A DNA stretch of 64,000 nt from Palsa-504 sp963705835 (GCA_963705835.1 CAVPLC010000094.1:1-64000), one strand, 5' to 3'. Positions 33,437 to 42,888 are shown, numbered from the stretch's first letter. The notes: generated from the sequence alone by a model not told the origin. Made by a program: numbers and translations.

Positions 33437-33595
33437 ATGTACGGCTGGCTATGGCACCGGCTACCGGGCGGCACCGCCGTCAGGGCCGGGACGATGACCG
33501 TGATTGTCCTGGCCCTGGCGGCGGCTCTGTGGTTCCTTATCTTCCCCTGGGCGTCGATCCACCTGCCGGTCGACACGTCCGGCATCGGCGGATAG
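33437..33595 (+). CDS. Small single-pass membrane protein
   Basis: 52 residues. ATG 33437 is preceded by AAGGAG at eight-base spacing. MYGWLWHRLPGGTAVRAGTM is followed by one transmembrane helix TVIVLALAAALWFLIFPWAS and a short outside tail ending DTSGIGG. Small membrane proteins of this pattern sit between the sortase and pknB genes in several actinobacteria; in Mycobacterium the position is taken by trpG. Strong ribosome site and clean helix topology argue for a real gene. Function unknown. Confidence 0.75.
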   Translation: MYGWLWHRLPGGTAVRAGTMTVIVLALAAALWFLIFPWASIHLPVDTSGIGG

Positions 33596-33705
33596 GCGCG
33601 GCTTTCCGGGAAAAGACCTGTTCAGGTCGCTGCGAGTACGGACGACGGGCGTGGCCATTGACCATCGGAACCACGCCGCACCCTTAGGCCTGCCCCGCGC
33701 AACGT

Positions 33706-33757
33706 GGTGGAACCGGGATTTCACCTGGCTAGGACGCGGTGGAACCGGGATTTCACC
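33706..33757. repeat. Two 20-base direct repeats, each quasi-palindromic, downstream of pknB
   Basis: GGTGGAACCGGGATTTCACC occurs at 33706-33725 and again, identical, at 33738-33757. Each copy has ends GGTG and CACC that can pair. The pair lies just past the true pknB stop (minus strand) and may act in termination or 3'-end stability. Confidence 0.65.
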
Positions 33758-33779
33758 CCCTCGGGCCACGACCCCGGGG

Positions 33780-35544
33780 CTAGAACCCGATTCCGATCCC
33801 GCCGCTGCCGGTCGGGGTCGGGGTGGGTGAGACCGTCGGGGACGGCGACTGGGTAGCCGCGGGCTGGATGTAGATCGTGACCGTGGATCCGGCCGCCTGG
33901 ACGGTGTTGGGCGCGGGATTCTGCTGCCACACGTTGCCGGGCGTCGTCCCGGCCGGCCCGGCCGTCGTGATCTGGTTCACCTTGAAGCCGTCGTTCTGCA
34001 ACTCGGTGATGGCGCTGCCCGAAGGAATGCCGGTCACTCCTGGCACGGAGGTCCCGCCGGAGACGAAAATGGTCACCTTGGACCCGGGAGGCGACGCTGG
34101 TGCCGCCCACCGGGCTCTGGTTCACCACCGTGCCCGACGGCTGGGTGGACGTGGCGTCGGTCTGCACCGTGACCGTGAAGCCGTCGTTCTCCAGCGTCGT
34201 CTGCGCGACGTTCTCCATCTTGCCTTCCACGTTCGGCACCGTGACCGGCGCCGCTCCCTTGGAGACGAACAGCGTCACCAGCGTGTTGGCGGGCACGTTG
34301 TTGCCCTGGGGCGGGTTGGAGTCGATCACCAGGCCCTTGGCCACGGTCGAGCTGGGTTGCTCCACCAGGGTCGAGCGCAGGTGGGCCTGGGCGATCTCCT
34401 GCTGCGCCATCGCGACGGTCTGGTTGTCCACCAGCGGCACCGAGTACGTCTTGCCCCCGGCGAGCAGGTAGTAGGCCACGCCGATGACGACGCCGAGCAC
34501 GAGCACCAGCCCGAGAACCCACGGCACCCACCGGCGCCCGCCGCCGCCGCGGCGCTCGCCGCGCCGGTAGCCGGCGTACTCGTAGTCCTCGACCGGCGGG
34601 ATCGCCGACGTCCGGCCCGCCATCATCGTGTCGGCGCCCATCCGCTGGGTCTGCGGGTACATGTCGACCCTGGTCGGCGGCGCGGCCGCGACCGGCAGGC
34701 CCGAGGCGGCCCGCTGCAGGTCGGCGCGCATGTCGGCGGCCGTCTGGTACCGGTCGGCCGGAGACTTGGCCATCGCCTTCAGCACGATCGCGTCGGCCCA
34801 CGCCGGGACGTCAGGGTCAACCCTGGACGGCGGGATCGGGTTCTCCCTGACGTGCTGGTAGGCGATCGCGACCGGCGAGTCGCCGGTGAACGGCGGCCTG
34901 CCGGTGAGCAGTTCGTACAGCAGGCAGCCGGTCGAGTACAGGTCGCTGCGGGAATCGACCCGCTCGCCCCGGGCCTGCTCCGGCGACAGGTACTGCGCGG
35001 TGCCGATCACCTGGGCCGTCTGGGTCATGGTCGCCTGGGCGTCGCTCATCGCGCGGGCGATGCCGAAGTCCATGACCTTGATGTCGCCGTTGCGGGTCAC
35101 CATCACGTTGCCCGGCTTGATGTCGCGGTGCACGATGCCCGCCTGGTGGCTGTAGTCCAGCGCGCGCAGCACCCCGTCGATGATCTCCAGCGAGCGTTCG
35201 GGCAGCAGCCGGTGGCCGTCCTGCAGCAGGTCGCGGACGGTCCGGCCGTCCACGTACTCCATGACGATGTACGGCACGGGGACCCCGGTCGCCATGTCCT
35301 CGCCGGTATCGTAGACCGCCACGACGTTCGGGTGGTTCAGGGACGCCGCGGACTGGGCCTCGCGCCGGAACCTCGCCTGGAATATCTGGTCCCTGGCCAG
35401 GTCGGCACGCAGCGTCTTGATCGCCACGATCCGGTCGAGCCGGATGTCGCGCGCGCGGTAGACCTCTGCCATGCCGCCGCGGCCCACCACGCCGTCAAGC
35501 TCGTAGCGGCCGCCGAGTAGACGGGGCTGTGTCATGTCTCGCAC
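33780..35544 (-). CDS. pknB: Serine/threonine protein kinase PknB with PASTA repeats (frameshift near 34088)
   Basis: Kinase domain at residues 10-280: GRYELDGVVGRGGMAEVYRA glycine loop, IVAIKTLRADL Lys, GIVHRDIKPGNVMV catalytic loop, IKVMDFGIARAMSD DFG and GTAQYLSPEQARGERVDSRS. A juxtamembrane linker and helix VPWVLGLVLVLGVVIGVAYY precede about three extracellular PASTA repeats (VPLVDNQTVAMAQQ, VPNVEGKMENVAQ, VPGVTGIPSGSAITELQND). The open frame loses sense after SPVGGTSVAS. The remaining repeat (TIFVSGGTSVPGVTG through SGGIGIGF) is in the next frame and ends at 33780, so one base is missing near 34088. It senses muropeptides/lipid II and phosphorylates division proteins. GTG 35544 or ATG 35535 are possible starts. 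Confidence 0.93.
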
Positions 35545-35576
35545 TCTGCCAAACCACCCTGCGTTATCGCCATTAT

Positions 35577-36935
35577 CTAAGGGGACGGGGACTTTGTAGG
35601 AGACGTCGTCGAGGTTGGGCTCGTCGTCGTCGTGCTGGTCGGTGAACCGGACCCGGTCGTCGTCGAGGTTGGACTCGACGACTTTGTCGGCTTCGGTGAC
35701 GTTGTCGGTCTCGTGGACTTGGTCGGTCTGACGTCAACCGTGGGACTCGGCGAAGTTGACGGCTGTTCCACCGTACTAGTGGTCGGCGCCGAGGGGGTGC
35801 GCTGCTGGGTACTGCGCGAAGGCGCCGGGGCCGACGAGTTCAGATGCTGCACGGTGTTGTTGCCGCCCTCCCTGGCGGTATGGCCCTGGAGATGACCGCT
35901 GATGTACAGGCCGGCCGCGGCGGCCAGGCCGCACAGCCCGGCGGTCAGGCCGGCCGTCACCACCCGGCGACGGTTGGGCCCGCGCGGACCGCCGCGGACG
36001 GCCCTGGCGGGTTCAACGTCGTCCGCGTACAGCGCGCCGGTTGAGGCCGCGGGCAGATCCGACCTTGTCGGGCCGGCGAAGTCGCTGACCTGCACCGAGT
36101 CGCCCAGGGCCAGGGCCTCGCGCAGCATGTCGGCGCGGTCAGCGACGACCCGGGCGCTGGCGGGCCGCCGGTCCGGGGTCTTGGCCAGCATGTCGTAGAC
36201 CAGGTCACCGACCGGCTGCGGGACGTCGGGCGGCAGCGCGGGCACCGGCGCGTGCTTGTGCGCGTACGCGATCGCCAGCGGCTCGCTGGCCCGGAACGGC
36301 ACCTGGCCGGCCAGGCACTCGTAGGCGACCACGCCGAGTGAGTAGATGTCGGAGGAGGCGTCCACCGGCGCCCCGGTGGCCTGCTCGGGCGAGACGTACA
36401 TCGCCGTGCCCATCACCATGCCGGTCTCGGTCAGGTGGGAGGCCTGTGCCGCGCGCACCGCGGTGGCGATTCCGAAGTCGGTGATCTTGGTGATGCCGCC
36501 CGCCGCGATGAGCAGGTTGCCCGGCTTGATGTCTCGGTGCACGATGCCGGTCTGATGCGCGGCGTCAAGCGCGCGGGCGGCCTGGCCGACGATGTCCAGG
36601 GTAGCGTCGGGGGAAAGCCGTCCGGCACGGGCCAGGATGGCCGACAGCGGCTCGCCCCTGACCAGTTCCATGATCAGGTACGCGCCGCCGAACTCGGCGG
36701 ACTCGCCGTAGTCGTAGACCCTGGCGATGCCGGGGTGGGACAGGCTGGCCGCGTAACGCGCCTCGGCCCGGAACCGGGCCAGGAACGCCTCGTCACCCGC
36801 GCGCCCCGTGGGCAGCAGCTTGACCGCGACGGCGCGGTTGAGCAGCACGTCCTCGCCGCGCCATACCTCCCCCATGCCGCCGGCCGCGATGCGGTCGGTC
36901 AGCCGGTAGCGGGCCGCCAGCAGGTATTCGGTCAC
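35577..36935 (-). CDS. pknA: Serine/threonine protein kinase PknA
   Basis: 452 residues from GTG 36935, which overlaps the pbpA stop by one base. Kinase domain: ARYRLTDRIAAGGMGEVWRG, AVAVKLLPTG, GIVHRDIKPGNLLI, ITKITDFGIATAV and GTAMYVSPEQATGAPVDASS. A transmembrane helix VVTAGLTAGLCGLAAAAGLY lies near residue 340. The extracellular tail of about 100 residues is almost entirely Thr/Ser/Pro with short SPTST repeats and has no PASTA domain. PknA and PknB cross-phosphorylate and control growth and septation. Gap to pknB is about 32 bases. Confidence 0.93.
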   Translation of the reverse strand: MTEYLLAARYRLTDRIAAGGMGEVWRGEDVLLNRAVAVKLLPTGRAGDEAFLARFRAEARYAASLSHPGIARVYDYGESAEFGGAYLIMELVRGEPLSAILARAGRLSPDATLDIVGQAARALDAAHQTGIVHRDIKPGNLLIAAGGITKITDFGIATAVRAAQASHLTETGMVMGTAMYVSPEQATGAPVDASSDIYSLGVVAYECLAGQVPFRASEPLAIAYAHKHAPVPALPPDVPQPVGDLVYDMLAKTPDRRPASARVVADRADMLREALALGDSVQVSDFAGPTRSDLPAASTGALYADDVEPARAVRGGPRGPNRRRVVTAGLTAGLCGLAAAAGLYISGHLQGHTAREGGNNTVQHLNSSAPAPSRSTQQRTPSAPTTSTVEQPSTSPSPTVDVRPTKSTRPTTSPKPTKSSSPTSTTTGSGSPTSTTTTSPTSTTSPTKSPSP

Positions 36936-38416
36936 TATTTCCCCAGGGTGGCCAGGTACGCCTTGATGACCTGCACAGCGATGGGTGCGGCCACGGTCGC
37001 CCCGTAGCCGCCGCCCTGAACTATGACGCCGACGGCGATCTGCGGGTTGTCGTAGGGCGCGTAGCACGTGAACACGGAATCGCTGACCCCGCTGTTGTTC
37101 ACGCCGTTCTGCGCGGTACCCGTCTTGCCCGCGATCGTGATCCCGTTCTCGGCGCCGGTGTTGAAGGCGTACGCCGTCCCGCCCGGGTTCTGCACCACAG
37201 CCAGCATCATCTGTCGCACCTCAGAGGCGACAGACGGAGATACCGCTTGGCTCAGCTGCGTCAACGTCGTCCTCTGTACCGTGCTCAGGTCGCTGGCCGT
37301 GATCTGCTGGACCAGGTACGGCCTCATCAGGCTGCCGCCGTTGGCGATGGCTGCCGCGAACATGGCCTCCTGCAGCGGGGTCACCGTGTCGCTGAACTGG
37401 CCGATCGCGGAGAGTGCCGTGTACGACCGGTCGCTCAGCGGCGGGTAGTTGCTCTGGGACACCGGCATCGGGATCGTCAGGTTCGGGTCGTTCATGCCGA
37501 GCAGGCCCGCGGAATTCTTGAGGACGGTGTTGCCCAACTGGACGCCGAGGTTGGCGAAGGTGGTGTCGCAGGACTGCGTGAAGGCAGTGATCAGCGTGGT
37601 CTGGCCAGTCCCGGCCGCGCATTTCTCGCCGTCGTTGTTGCTCAGCAGGTTCCCGTTCGGGAGCTTCAGCTGCGTCGGCGAGTAGACGTTGGATTGCGTG
37701 CTGCTGCCCGCGGTCTGGGTCAGATACGCCGAACTGGTGACGATCTTGAACGTCGAGCCGGGCGGCCAGGTGAAGTTGATGGCGCGGTTCAGCCGCGGGT
37801 TGCCCGGCGCCCCGAGCGTGGCCTTGTCGGCCGCGATGAGCTTGTTGTTGTCATGGGTGGCGAGCAGGTTGGGGTCGTAGCTCGGGTACGAGACCATGGC
37901 CAGGATCGCGCCCGTCTTTGGGTCAAGCGCCACCACGGCGCCCGGCTTGCCTCCCGTCGTGGACTGCAGCGCGTTCCAGGCCGCATCCTGGGCCTTGGAG
38001 TTGATGGTGAGCATGACGCTGGCGCCCTTGCGCTGCTTGCCGGTGAGCAGGTCGATGAGGTTCCTGACCGTCAGCGACGAGTCGCTGCCGTTCAGCACCG
38101 AGTTCTCGTAGTACTCGATGCCGCTCTCGCTGTACAGCGTGTCGTAGCCGGTCACCGGGGCGTACTCGGGTCCGGCGGGGTAGAAGCGCTGGTACTTGTA
38201 GATGTCGTTACTCGGCTTGGACTCGGCGATCGTCACGTTGTCGGAGGTGACGATGTTGCCGCGCTGGTACTGGAACTGCGCCTCGAACGCGCGGGCGTTG
38301 TTCGGCTTGGTCGCCAGGCTCGCGGGCTCGAAACCCTGCAGGTAGTTGATGTTGACGAGCAGCAGCACGAACATCACGAGGATGGCGATCGATATCCGTC
38401 GCAGCGCGCGGTTCAC
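36935..38416 (-). CDS. pbpA: Penicillin-binding protein A (class B transpeptidase)
   Basis: 493 residues from the GTG overlapping the rodA/ftsW stop. A signal anchor RRISIAILVMFVLLLVNINY is followed by a dimerisation/linker domain (ARAFEAQFQYQRGNIVTSDN). The transpeptidase domain has active-site FTWPPGSTFKIVTSSAYL (SxxK), TQSCDTTFANLG (SxN-equivalent SCD) and TIAGKTGTAQNGV (KTG). It crosslinks septal or polar peptidoglycan outside the membrane. It pairs with the SEDS protein encoded immediately upstream, giving a glycosyltransferase-transpeptidase pair. Much of the reading frame beyond 38416 is a shadow of the SEDS gene. Confidence 0.95.
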   Translation of the reverse strand: MNRALRRISIAILVMFVLLLVNINYLQGFEPASLATKPNNARAFEAQFQYQRGNIVTSDNVTIAESKPSNDIYKYQRFYPAGPEYAPVTGYDTLYSESGIEYYENSVLNGSDSSLTVRNLIDLLTGKQRKGASVMLTINSKAQDAAWNALQSTTGGKPGAVVALDPKTGAILAMVSYPSYDPNLLATHDNNKLIAADKATLGAPGNPRLNRAINFTWPPGSTFKIVTSSAYLTQTAGSSTQSNVYSPTQLKLPNGNLLSNNDGEKCAAGTGQTTLITAFTQSCDTTFANLGVQLGNTVLKNSAGLLGMNDPNLTIPMPVSQSNYPPLSDRSYTALSAIGQFSDTVTPLQEAMFAAAIANGGSLMRPYLVQQITASDLSTVQRTTLTQLSQAVSPSVASEVRQMMLAVVQNPGGTAYAFNTGAENGITIAGKTGTAQNGVNNSGVSDSVFTCYAPYDNPQIAVGVIVQGGGYGATVAAPIAVQVIKAYLATLGK

Positions 38417-39834
38417 CTGAGCGTCACCACCTGCGTCAGCCCCTCCTCCTGGATCGGCCGTGGCGGCGGGCGGCGGGCGGTGTCGCTCATGCGGATCAGC
38501 AAGGCGATGAGCATCCAGCTCGCGACCAGCGAGGACCCGCCCTGGGACAGGAACGGCGTGGTGATCCCGGTCAGCGGGATGAGCCGGGTGACACCGCCGA
38601 CGATGACGAACACCTGCAGCGCCAGCATGAACGACAGGCCGCCCGCGAGCAGCTTGGAGAACGGGTCCTTGACCGTCATCGCGGTGCGCAGCCCGCGCTC
38701 CACGATCAGCCCGTAGATCAGCAGGATGGCCATCAGCCCCGCCAGCCCTAGTTCCTCGCCGAACGCGGTGAAGACCAGGTCGCTTTGGACCAGGGGGGTG
38801 ATGTACGGCTGCCCGCCGCCCAGGCCCTTGCCCAGCAGGCCGCCGCTCGCCATCCCGTACAGGCCCTGGACGAGCTGATAGGCGTTGTGGCTCGGGTTCA
38901 GCCCGCTGAACGGGTGCAGCCAGATGTTGAACCGCTCGCCGACGTGCGCGAACAGCTTGGCCGCCGCGAACGCGCCCGCCACGAACATGACGAAGCCGAG
39001 GAGCAGCCAGGATGTCCGGGAGGTCGCGATGTAGAGCGTCGCGACGAACAGGCCCATGAACACCGCGCTGGTACCGATGTCGCTCTCGAAGACCAGCAGC
39101 AGCAGGCTGGCCGCCCACGCGAACAGGATGGGCCCCAGGTCGCGTGCCCGCGGCAGGTCGATGCCGAGCACCCGGCGCCCGGCCAGAGCCAGCACGTCCC
39201 GCTTGGCGACCAGGTAACCGGCGAACGAAACGGCCAGCGCCAGCTTGGCGAACTCCTCCGGCTGGATCGTGAAGGTGCCCAGCCTGATCTGGATCTTGGC
39301 CCCGTACACCTGGCTGATCGACGACGGCAGCAGCGCGGGCAGCGCGAGCAGCAGCAGCCCGACGGCGCCGAGCGTGTAGGTGTAGCGCTGCAGCACGCGC
39401 GGCTCGCGGATCAACGCGAGGACCGCGACGAAGCACCCGACGCCGATGGCGGTGTACAGGACCTGGATGCCGGTGGCAGACGGGCTCATCGTGGTGCTGA
39501 GCAGGTTTCCCTGCGCCGCGAGCCGGTAGGTCATCACGACGCCGAGACCGTTCAGCAGGGCCGCCAGCGGCAGCAGCAGCGGGTCGGCCCACGGGGCCAG
39601 CCGGCGCACGGCCAGGTGGGCGAGCACGATGATGACGACGAAGGCGCCCAGGTATTCGGCCATCGACGACGGCAGCTTGCCCTTCAGGCTGTAGCCCACG
39701 TTCGCGAAGGCGAATGCCACCAGGCCGAAGGCGAACACCAGCATGATCAGCTCGGTGCGCCGCCTGCCCTGGCGCACCGGGATAAGCGGGTGGTCGGGAT
39801 CGGCCGCCGGCACCGGCGCGGTGATGGTGCTCAC
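38413..39834 (-). CDS. rodA: SEDS peptidoglycan polymerase (RodA/FtsW family)
   Basis: 473 residues from GTG 39834 with about twelve membrane helices. Conserved SEDS signatures: IQPEEFAKLALAVSFAGYLV, RARDLGPILFAWAASLLLLV, WLHPFSGLNPSHNAYQLVQG, LYGMASGGLLGKGLGGGQPY, DLVFTAFGEELGLAG and the C-terminal ITTPFLSQGGSSLVASWM. It polymerises lipid II into glycan strands. Its stop overlaps the pbpA start (GTGA), so the pair is translationally coupled. In this operon of actinobacteria the gene is called rodA or ftsW; I use rodA from its place between pstP and pbpA. Confidence 0.93.
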   Translation of the reverse strand: MSTITAPVPAADPDHPLIPVRQGRRRTELIMLVFAFGLVAFAFANVGYSLKGKLPSSMAEYLGAFVVIIVLAHLAVRRLAPWADPLLLPLAALLNGLGVVMTYRLAAQGNLLSTTMSPSATGIQVLYTAIGVGCFVAVLALIREPRVLQRYTYTLGAVGLLLLALPALLPSSISQVYGAKIQIRLGTFTIQPEEFAKLALAVSFAGYLVAKRDVLALAGRRVLGIDLPRARDLGPILFAWAASLLLLVFESDIGTSAVFMGLFVATLYIATSRTSWLLLGFVMFVAGAFAAAKLFAHVGERFNIWLHPFSGLNPSHNAYQLVQGLYGMASGGLLGKGLGGGQPYITPLVQSDLVFTAFGEELGLAGLMAILLIYGLIVERGLRTAMTVKDPFSKLLAGGLSFMLALQVFVIVGGVTRLIPLTGITTPFLSQGGSSLVASWMLIALLIRMSDTARRPPPRPIQEEGLTQVVTLR

Positions 39835-39871
39835 CGCGGCCTCACGGGATCTGGTGAGCCCGTTCCCCTCA

Positions 39872-41419
39872 TCAAGAGTGCCCCGAGCCGGCCGGCACCA
39901 GAGCACCGGGCGGGATGCCGAACGCCTGCGACGACGGGCACGTCGCTGCCGCGCCGGGCGGTCGCGGGCTAGGCTTGGGGATGCCGTTCGTCGGCCTCTT
40001 CAGCCGCTTGGTCGTGGCCACCAGGGCGTTGTAGGTGTTCTCCGCGCTCACCCAGTTCTGCAGCGCCGTGTACTGCTGCTGGCACAGCGTGACGGCGGCC
40101 CTGATGTTCCCCACGGTCTGCTCGACCTGGGACAGACTGCCGGCGGCGTACGCGGTCGTCACCGTCTGCTGGTAGTTCGACGGCACCTGGGCCAGCGGGA
40201 TCGCGGTCATCTTGTACGGACTCGACAGGCTGATCCCGGCGATCCGCTGGTTGATGCCGCGGTAGATGACGACCTGGCCCTTGTCGGTCGCGACGTAGTA
40301 CTGGTTCTGAGTCCACCGCCAGGCTATGTAGCCGCCGCCGATGATGACGGCCACGAGCACCAGCAGCGACGTGGTCACGATCGGCCAGCGGCGGCGGCCC
40401 GCCGGCGCGGCGCCCCGGCCCCGCCGCGGCTGGGCACGGTGGCTGCGCCTGCCGCGCACCATTCCCGGACCCGAGCCGTTCTCGCTCGCCGTCAGCCCGA
40501 CGGAGTCCAGGTCCAGGTCATCGGGCGCGGCCGACTGCGGCATGGTCCGCGGGGGCAGGCCGTGCTCGTCGTGGTAGTCCTCCAGGCCGTCGAACGCCGC
40601 CAGGGTCTCGCTGCCCGTCGCGGCCATCCTGAGGTCGCCGAGGTTCGCTGCGGCTCCGGCCAGCACCGGAGTATTCGTCGGCGGCAGCCGCGTGGTGGCG
40701 GTGTCCACCACGTCGGCCACGATGCAGGTGATGTTGTCGGGTCCGCCACCGTGGATCGCGAGGTCGATCAGCTGGCGGGTGGCGGCATCGGGATCCTCGA
40801 TGGCCGACAGCGTGTCGCGCAGCGTCTCGTCGCTGACCACCCCGGACAGGCCGTCCGAGCACAGCAGATAACGGTCGCCCGGCAAGCCCTCGTGGACCGA
40901 GAGGTCGGGGTCCGCGACCGACCTGCCGTCCAGGGCGCGCAGCAGCAGCGAGCGCTGTGGATGCGTGGAGACGTCATCGGCGCTGATCCGGCCCTCGTCG
41001 ACCAGCGACTGGACCAGCGTGTGGTCATGGGTGATCTGGTAGAGCTCGCCCTCGCGCAGCAGGTAACCGCGCGAGTCGCCGATGTGGCACACGGCCGCGT
41101 GCCCGTCGGACCACAGCAGCGCGGTCAGCGTGGTGCCCATGCCCTCGACGGCGGGGTTGGCCAGGATCTTCTCCTGCAGCCGCGTGTTGGCGGCGGCGAC
41201 CGCCGAGGACAGCGCCTTCAGCATGTCGGCGCCGGGCTGCTCGGCGTCAAGCTCCGCCATCGAGGCGATGGTCAGGGCGCTGGCCACCTCGCCGGCGGCG
41301 TGGCCGCCCATCCCGTCCGCCACCGCGAGCAGGCGCGGTCCCGCGTACGCCGAGTCCTCGTTCCCCTCACGGAGGAGGCCGACGTCAGAACGGACCGCGT
41401 AGCGGAGTGCAAGTGTCAT
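39872..41419 (-). CDS. pstP: PP2C-type Ser/Thr phosphatase PstP
   Basis: 515 residues from ATG 41419, overlapping the fhaB stop (ATGA). The PP2C domain (1-240) shows VGLLREGNEDSAYAGPRLLA, VADGMGGHAAGEVAS, VCHIGDSRGYLLREGELYQI, YLLCSDGLSGVVSDETL and HGGGPDNITCIVADVVD; the Asp residues of DGMGGH, CSDG and GGPDN bind the metal ions. A linker, a helix IVTTSLLVLVAVIIGGGYIA and a roughly 190-residue extracellular domain follow. It is the single phosphatase opposing PknA and PknB. The Pro-rich end overlaps no other gene; the 37-base gap to rodA is short enough for one transcript. Confidence 0.95.
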   Translation of the reverse strand: MTLALRYAVRSDVGLLREGNEDSAYAGPRLLAVADGMGGHAAGEVASALTIASMAELDAEQPGADMLKALSSAVAAANTRLQEKILANPAVEGMGTTLTALLWSDGHAAVCHIGDSRGYLLREGELYQITHDHTLVQSLVDEGRISADDVSTHPQRSLLLRALDGRSVADPDLSVHEGLPGDRYLLCSDGLSGVVSDETLRDTLSAIEDPDAATRQLIDLAIHGGGPDNITCIVADVVDTATTRLPPTNTPVLAGAAANLGDLRMAATGSETLAAFDGLEDYHDEHGLPPRTMPQSAAPDDLDLDSVGLTASENGSGPGMVRGRRSHRAQPRRGRGAAPAGRRRWPIVTTSLLVLVAVIIGGGYIAWRWTQNQYYVATDKGQVVIYRGINQRIAGISLSSPYKMTAIPLAQVPSNYQQTVTTAYAAGSLSQVEQTVGNIRAAVTLCQQQYTALQNWVSAENTYNALVATTKRLKRPTNGIPKPSPRPPGAAATCPSSQAFGIPPGALVPAGSGHS

Positions 41420-41892
41420 CTGCGCAGTTCCAGAACGGTCTTGCCGATGCGGATCGGCACGCCGAGCGGGACAGGCATCGGCCGGGTCACCTTCTGCCGG
41501 TCCAGGTAGGTGCCGTTGGTCGAGCCGAGGTCTTCGACGATCCACTGACCGTCTTGCGGGAATATCCGGGCATGTCGGCTTGAAGCGTAGTCGTCGTTAA
41601 GCACTAGCGTGGCATCATTGGCCCGCCCCAGCGTGATCTGCTGCTGGGCGAGGTCCATGCTGGTCCCCTTCAGCGCGCCGGCCGTCACGACCAGGACGCG
41701 CGGGCTGCCCCGCTGCGGCCTGACCGGGCGCGGCTGACGAAGGGGTTGGGCCTGGCGGCCCCGGGCGCGCCGGGCCGTGGTGGACGGACCGCCGAGCAGG
41801 TCAGTGCGCACCACGCCGATGGCCGCGATGACGAACAGCCACAGCACGGCCAGGAAGGCCACCCTGATGATGGTGAGGGAGAGCGCGCTCAT
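41416..41892 (-). CDS. fhaB: FHA-domain protein FhaB (FipA)
   Basis: 158 residues. An N-terminal helix LTIIRVAFLAVLWLFVIAAI anchors it in the membrane. A basic linker with RQAQPLRQPRP leads to a C-terminal FHA domain: QQITLGRANDATLVLNDDYA, SSRHARIFPQDGQWIVEDLG and STNGTYLDRQKVTRPMPVPL. Gly-Arg, Ser-Arg-His and Asn of the phosphothreonine pocket are all present. It is a PknA/PknB substrate and links phosphorylation to FtsZ. It lies 21 bases after fhaA and overlaps pstP. Confidence 0.92.
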   Translation of the reverse strand: MSALSLTIIRVAFLAVLWLFVIAAIGVVRTDLLGGPSTTARRARGRQAQPLRQPRPVRPQRGSPRVLVVTAGALKGTSMDLAQQQITLGRANDATLVLNDDYASSRHARIFPQDGQWIVEDLGSTNGTYLDRQKVTRPMPVPLGVPIRIGKTVLELRR

Positions 41893-41913
41893 CTGCGGCC
41901 ACGTCCTTGGACC

Positions 41914-42720
41914 TTAGTAGCTGGTGCGTGCGTAAGCACTGCCTTGGCCATCCTCGGGGCCCGGGCCGTCCTGCCGGAAGACCAGCGTGGTCCGGCCCAG
42001 CGAGATGTGAGTACCGTCGCTGAGCGCGACCCGCCTGACCGGCTGGCCGTTCACGAAGGTGCCGTTCGTGGAGCCCAGATCCACCAGGACGACCTGGTCG
42101 TTTTCCACCCGGAGCTCGGCGTGGTGCCGGGATACGCCGGGATCCACGAGGCGCAGATCGCAATCGGTCCCGCGGCCGAGCAGCGTCACCGGCGTCTGCA
42201 GCTCATAGGTGTGCTGGGTAGTCTCGCCGCCCTCACCCGAAGCCCCGGGCCCGGTGACGAGCAGCCGCGGATGGCCGGGGAAGCCGCGCCCGCCGGGGCG
42301 CGGCAGGTCGCTGGCGGGCAGCCTGATCTCGCCGCCCTCGATGGTCGAGCCGCGGATGACTCCCGACCGGATCCGGAACGTGCCGGTGGTCATGTCGGGC
42401 ACACCCTCGAACCGCATCCGCACCGGGCCCACGAAGGAGTAGCCCTGCTCCTTGGCGTAGTCCCGGGCCAGGTTGGCGAGCTCGACGCCCAGGCTCTCGG
42501 CGTACACGTCGAGGCGGTCGTGATCGCTCTCGGCGAGCTCGACCACGAAATCGTTCGGCACCAGGGTGCGGCCCTTGGCCACGATGGCGGCCCGGTCGTC
42601 CATTTCCCGCTGCACCGCGCTGGCCACTTCGACCGGCTGCAGCTCTGACCTGAAGGCGCGCGCGAAGGCACCTTCTACCATGCCTTCAAGCCGGCGCTCG
42701 AAGCGCTGCAGAACTCCCAA
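41914..42720 (-). CDS. fhaA: FHA-domain protein FhaA
   Basis: 268 residues. The N-terminal DUF3662 domain (MGVLQRFERRLEGMVEGAFA, QPVEVASAVQREMDDRAAIV, VPNDFVVELAESDHDRLDVY) is diagnostic of FhaA. A Gly/Pro linker then leads to the C-terminal FHA domain: VTLLGRGTDCDLRLVDPGVS, RHHAELRVENDQVVLVDLGS and TNGTFVNGQPVRRVALSDGT. The protein is cytoplasmic and binds phosphorylated MviN/MurJ in mycobacteria, regulating peptidoglycan precursor flipping. It is the first gene of the minus-strand operon fhaA-fhaB-pstP-rodA-pbpA-pknA-pknB, with its promoter in the 85 bases before tRNA-Leu. Confidence 0.95.
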   Translation of the reverse strand: MGVLQRFERRLEGMVEGAFARAFRSELQPVEVASAVQREMDDRAAIVAKGRTLVPNDFVVELAESDHDRLDVYAESLGVELANLARDYAKEQGYSFVGPVRMRFEGVPDMTTGTFRIRSGVIRGSTIEGGEIRLPASDLPRPGGRGFPGHPRLLVTGPGASGEGGETTQHTYELQTPVTLLGRGTDCDLRLVDPGVSRHHAELRVENDQVVLVDLGSTNGTFVNGQPVRRVALSDGTHISLGRTTLVFRQDGPGPEDGQGSAYARTSY

Positions 42721-42805
42721 CGTGACACCTCCCTTCCCGTCCCATCACCCGATGGTATCCGTGGCGCAGGAGCGCTCGCGGTCGTGCTAACCTACTCGTT
42801 GCCCC

Positions 42806-42888
42806 GGGCGGGTGGCGGAACGGCAGACGCGCACGGTTCAGGTCCGTGTGTCCGAAAGGACGTGAGGGTTCAAATCCCTCCTCGCCCA
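42806..42888 (+). tRNA. tRNA-Leu (anticodon CAG)
   Basis: 83 nucleotides without an encoded CCA. The acceptor stem GGGCGGG (42806-42812) pairs with CTCGCCC (42881-42887), with one G-U pair, and the discriminator is A42888. The anticodon stem CACGG/CCGTG encloses TTCAGGT, so the anticodon is CAG at 42839-42841. A long variable arm (TGTCCGAAAGGACG) and a GGTTCAAATC T-loop confirm a class II tRNA. tRNA-Leu directly upstream of fhaA is conserved in mycobacteria. Confidence 0.95.

Noticed and set aside
31263..35544. Programmed frameshifting in rhomboid and pknB
   Set aside because: No slippery heptamer or pseudoknot is apparent at either site, and similar indels occur in unrelated genes nearby, so sequence error is simpler.
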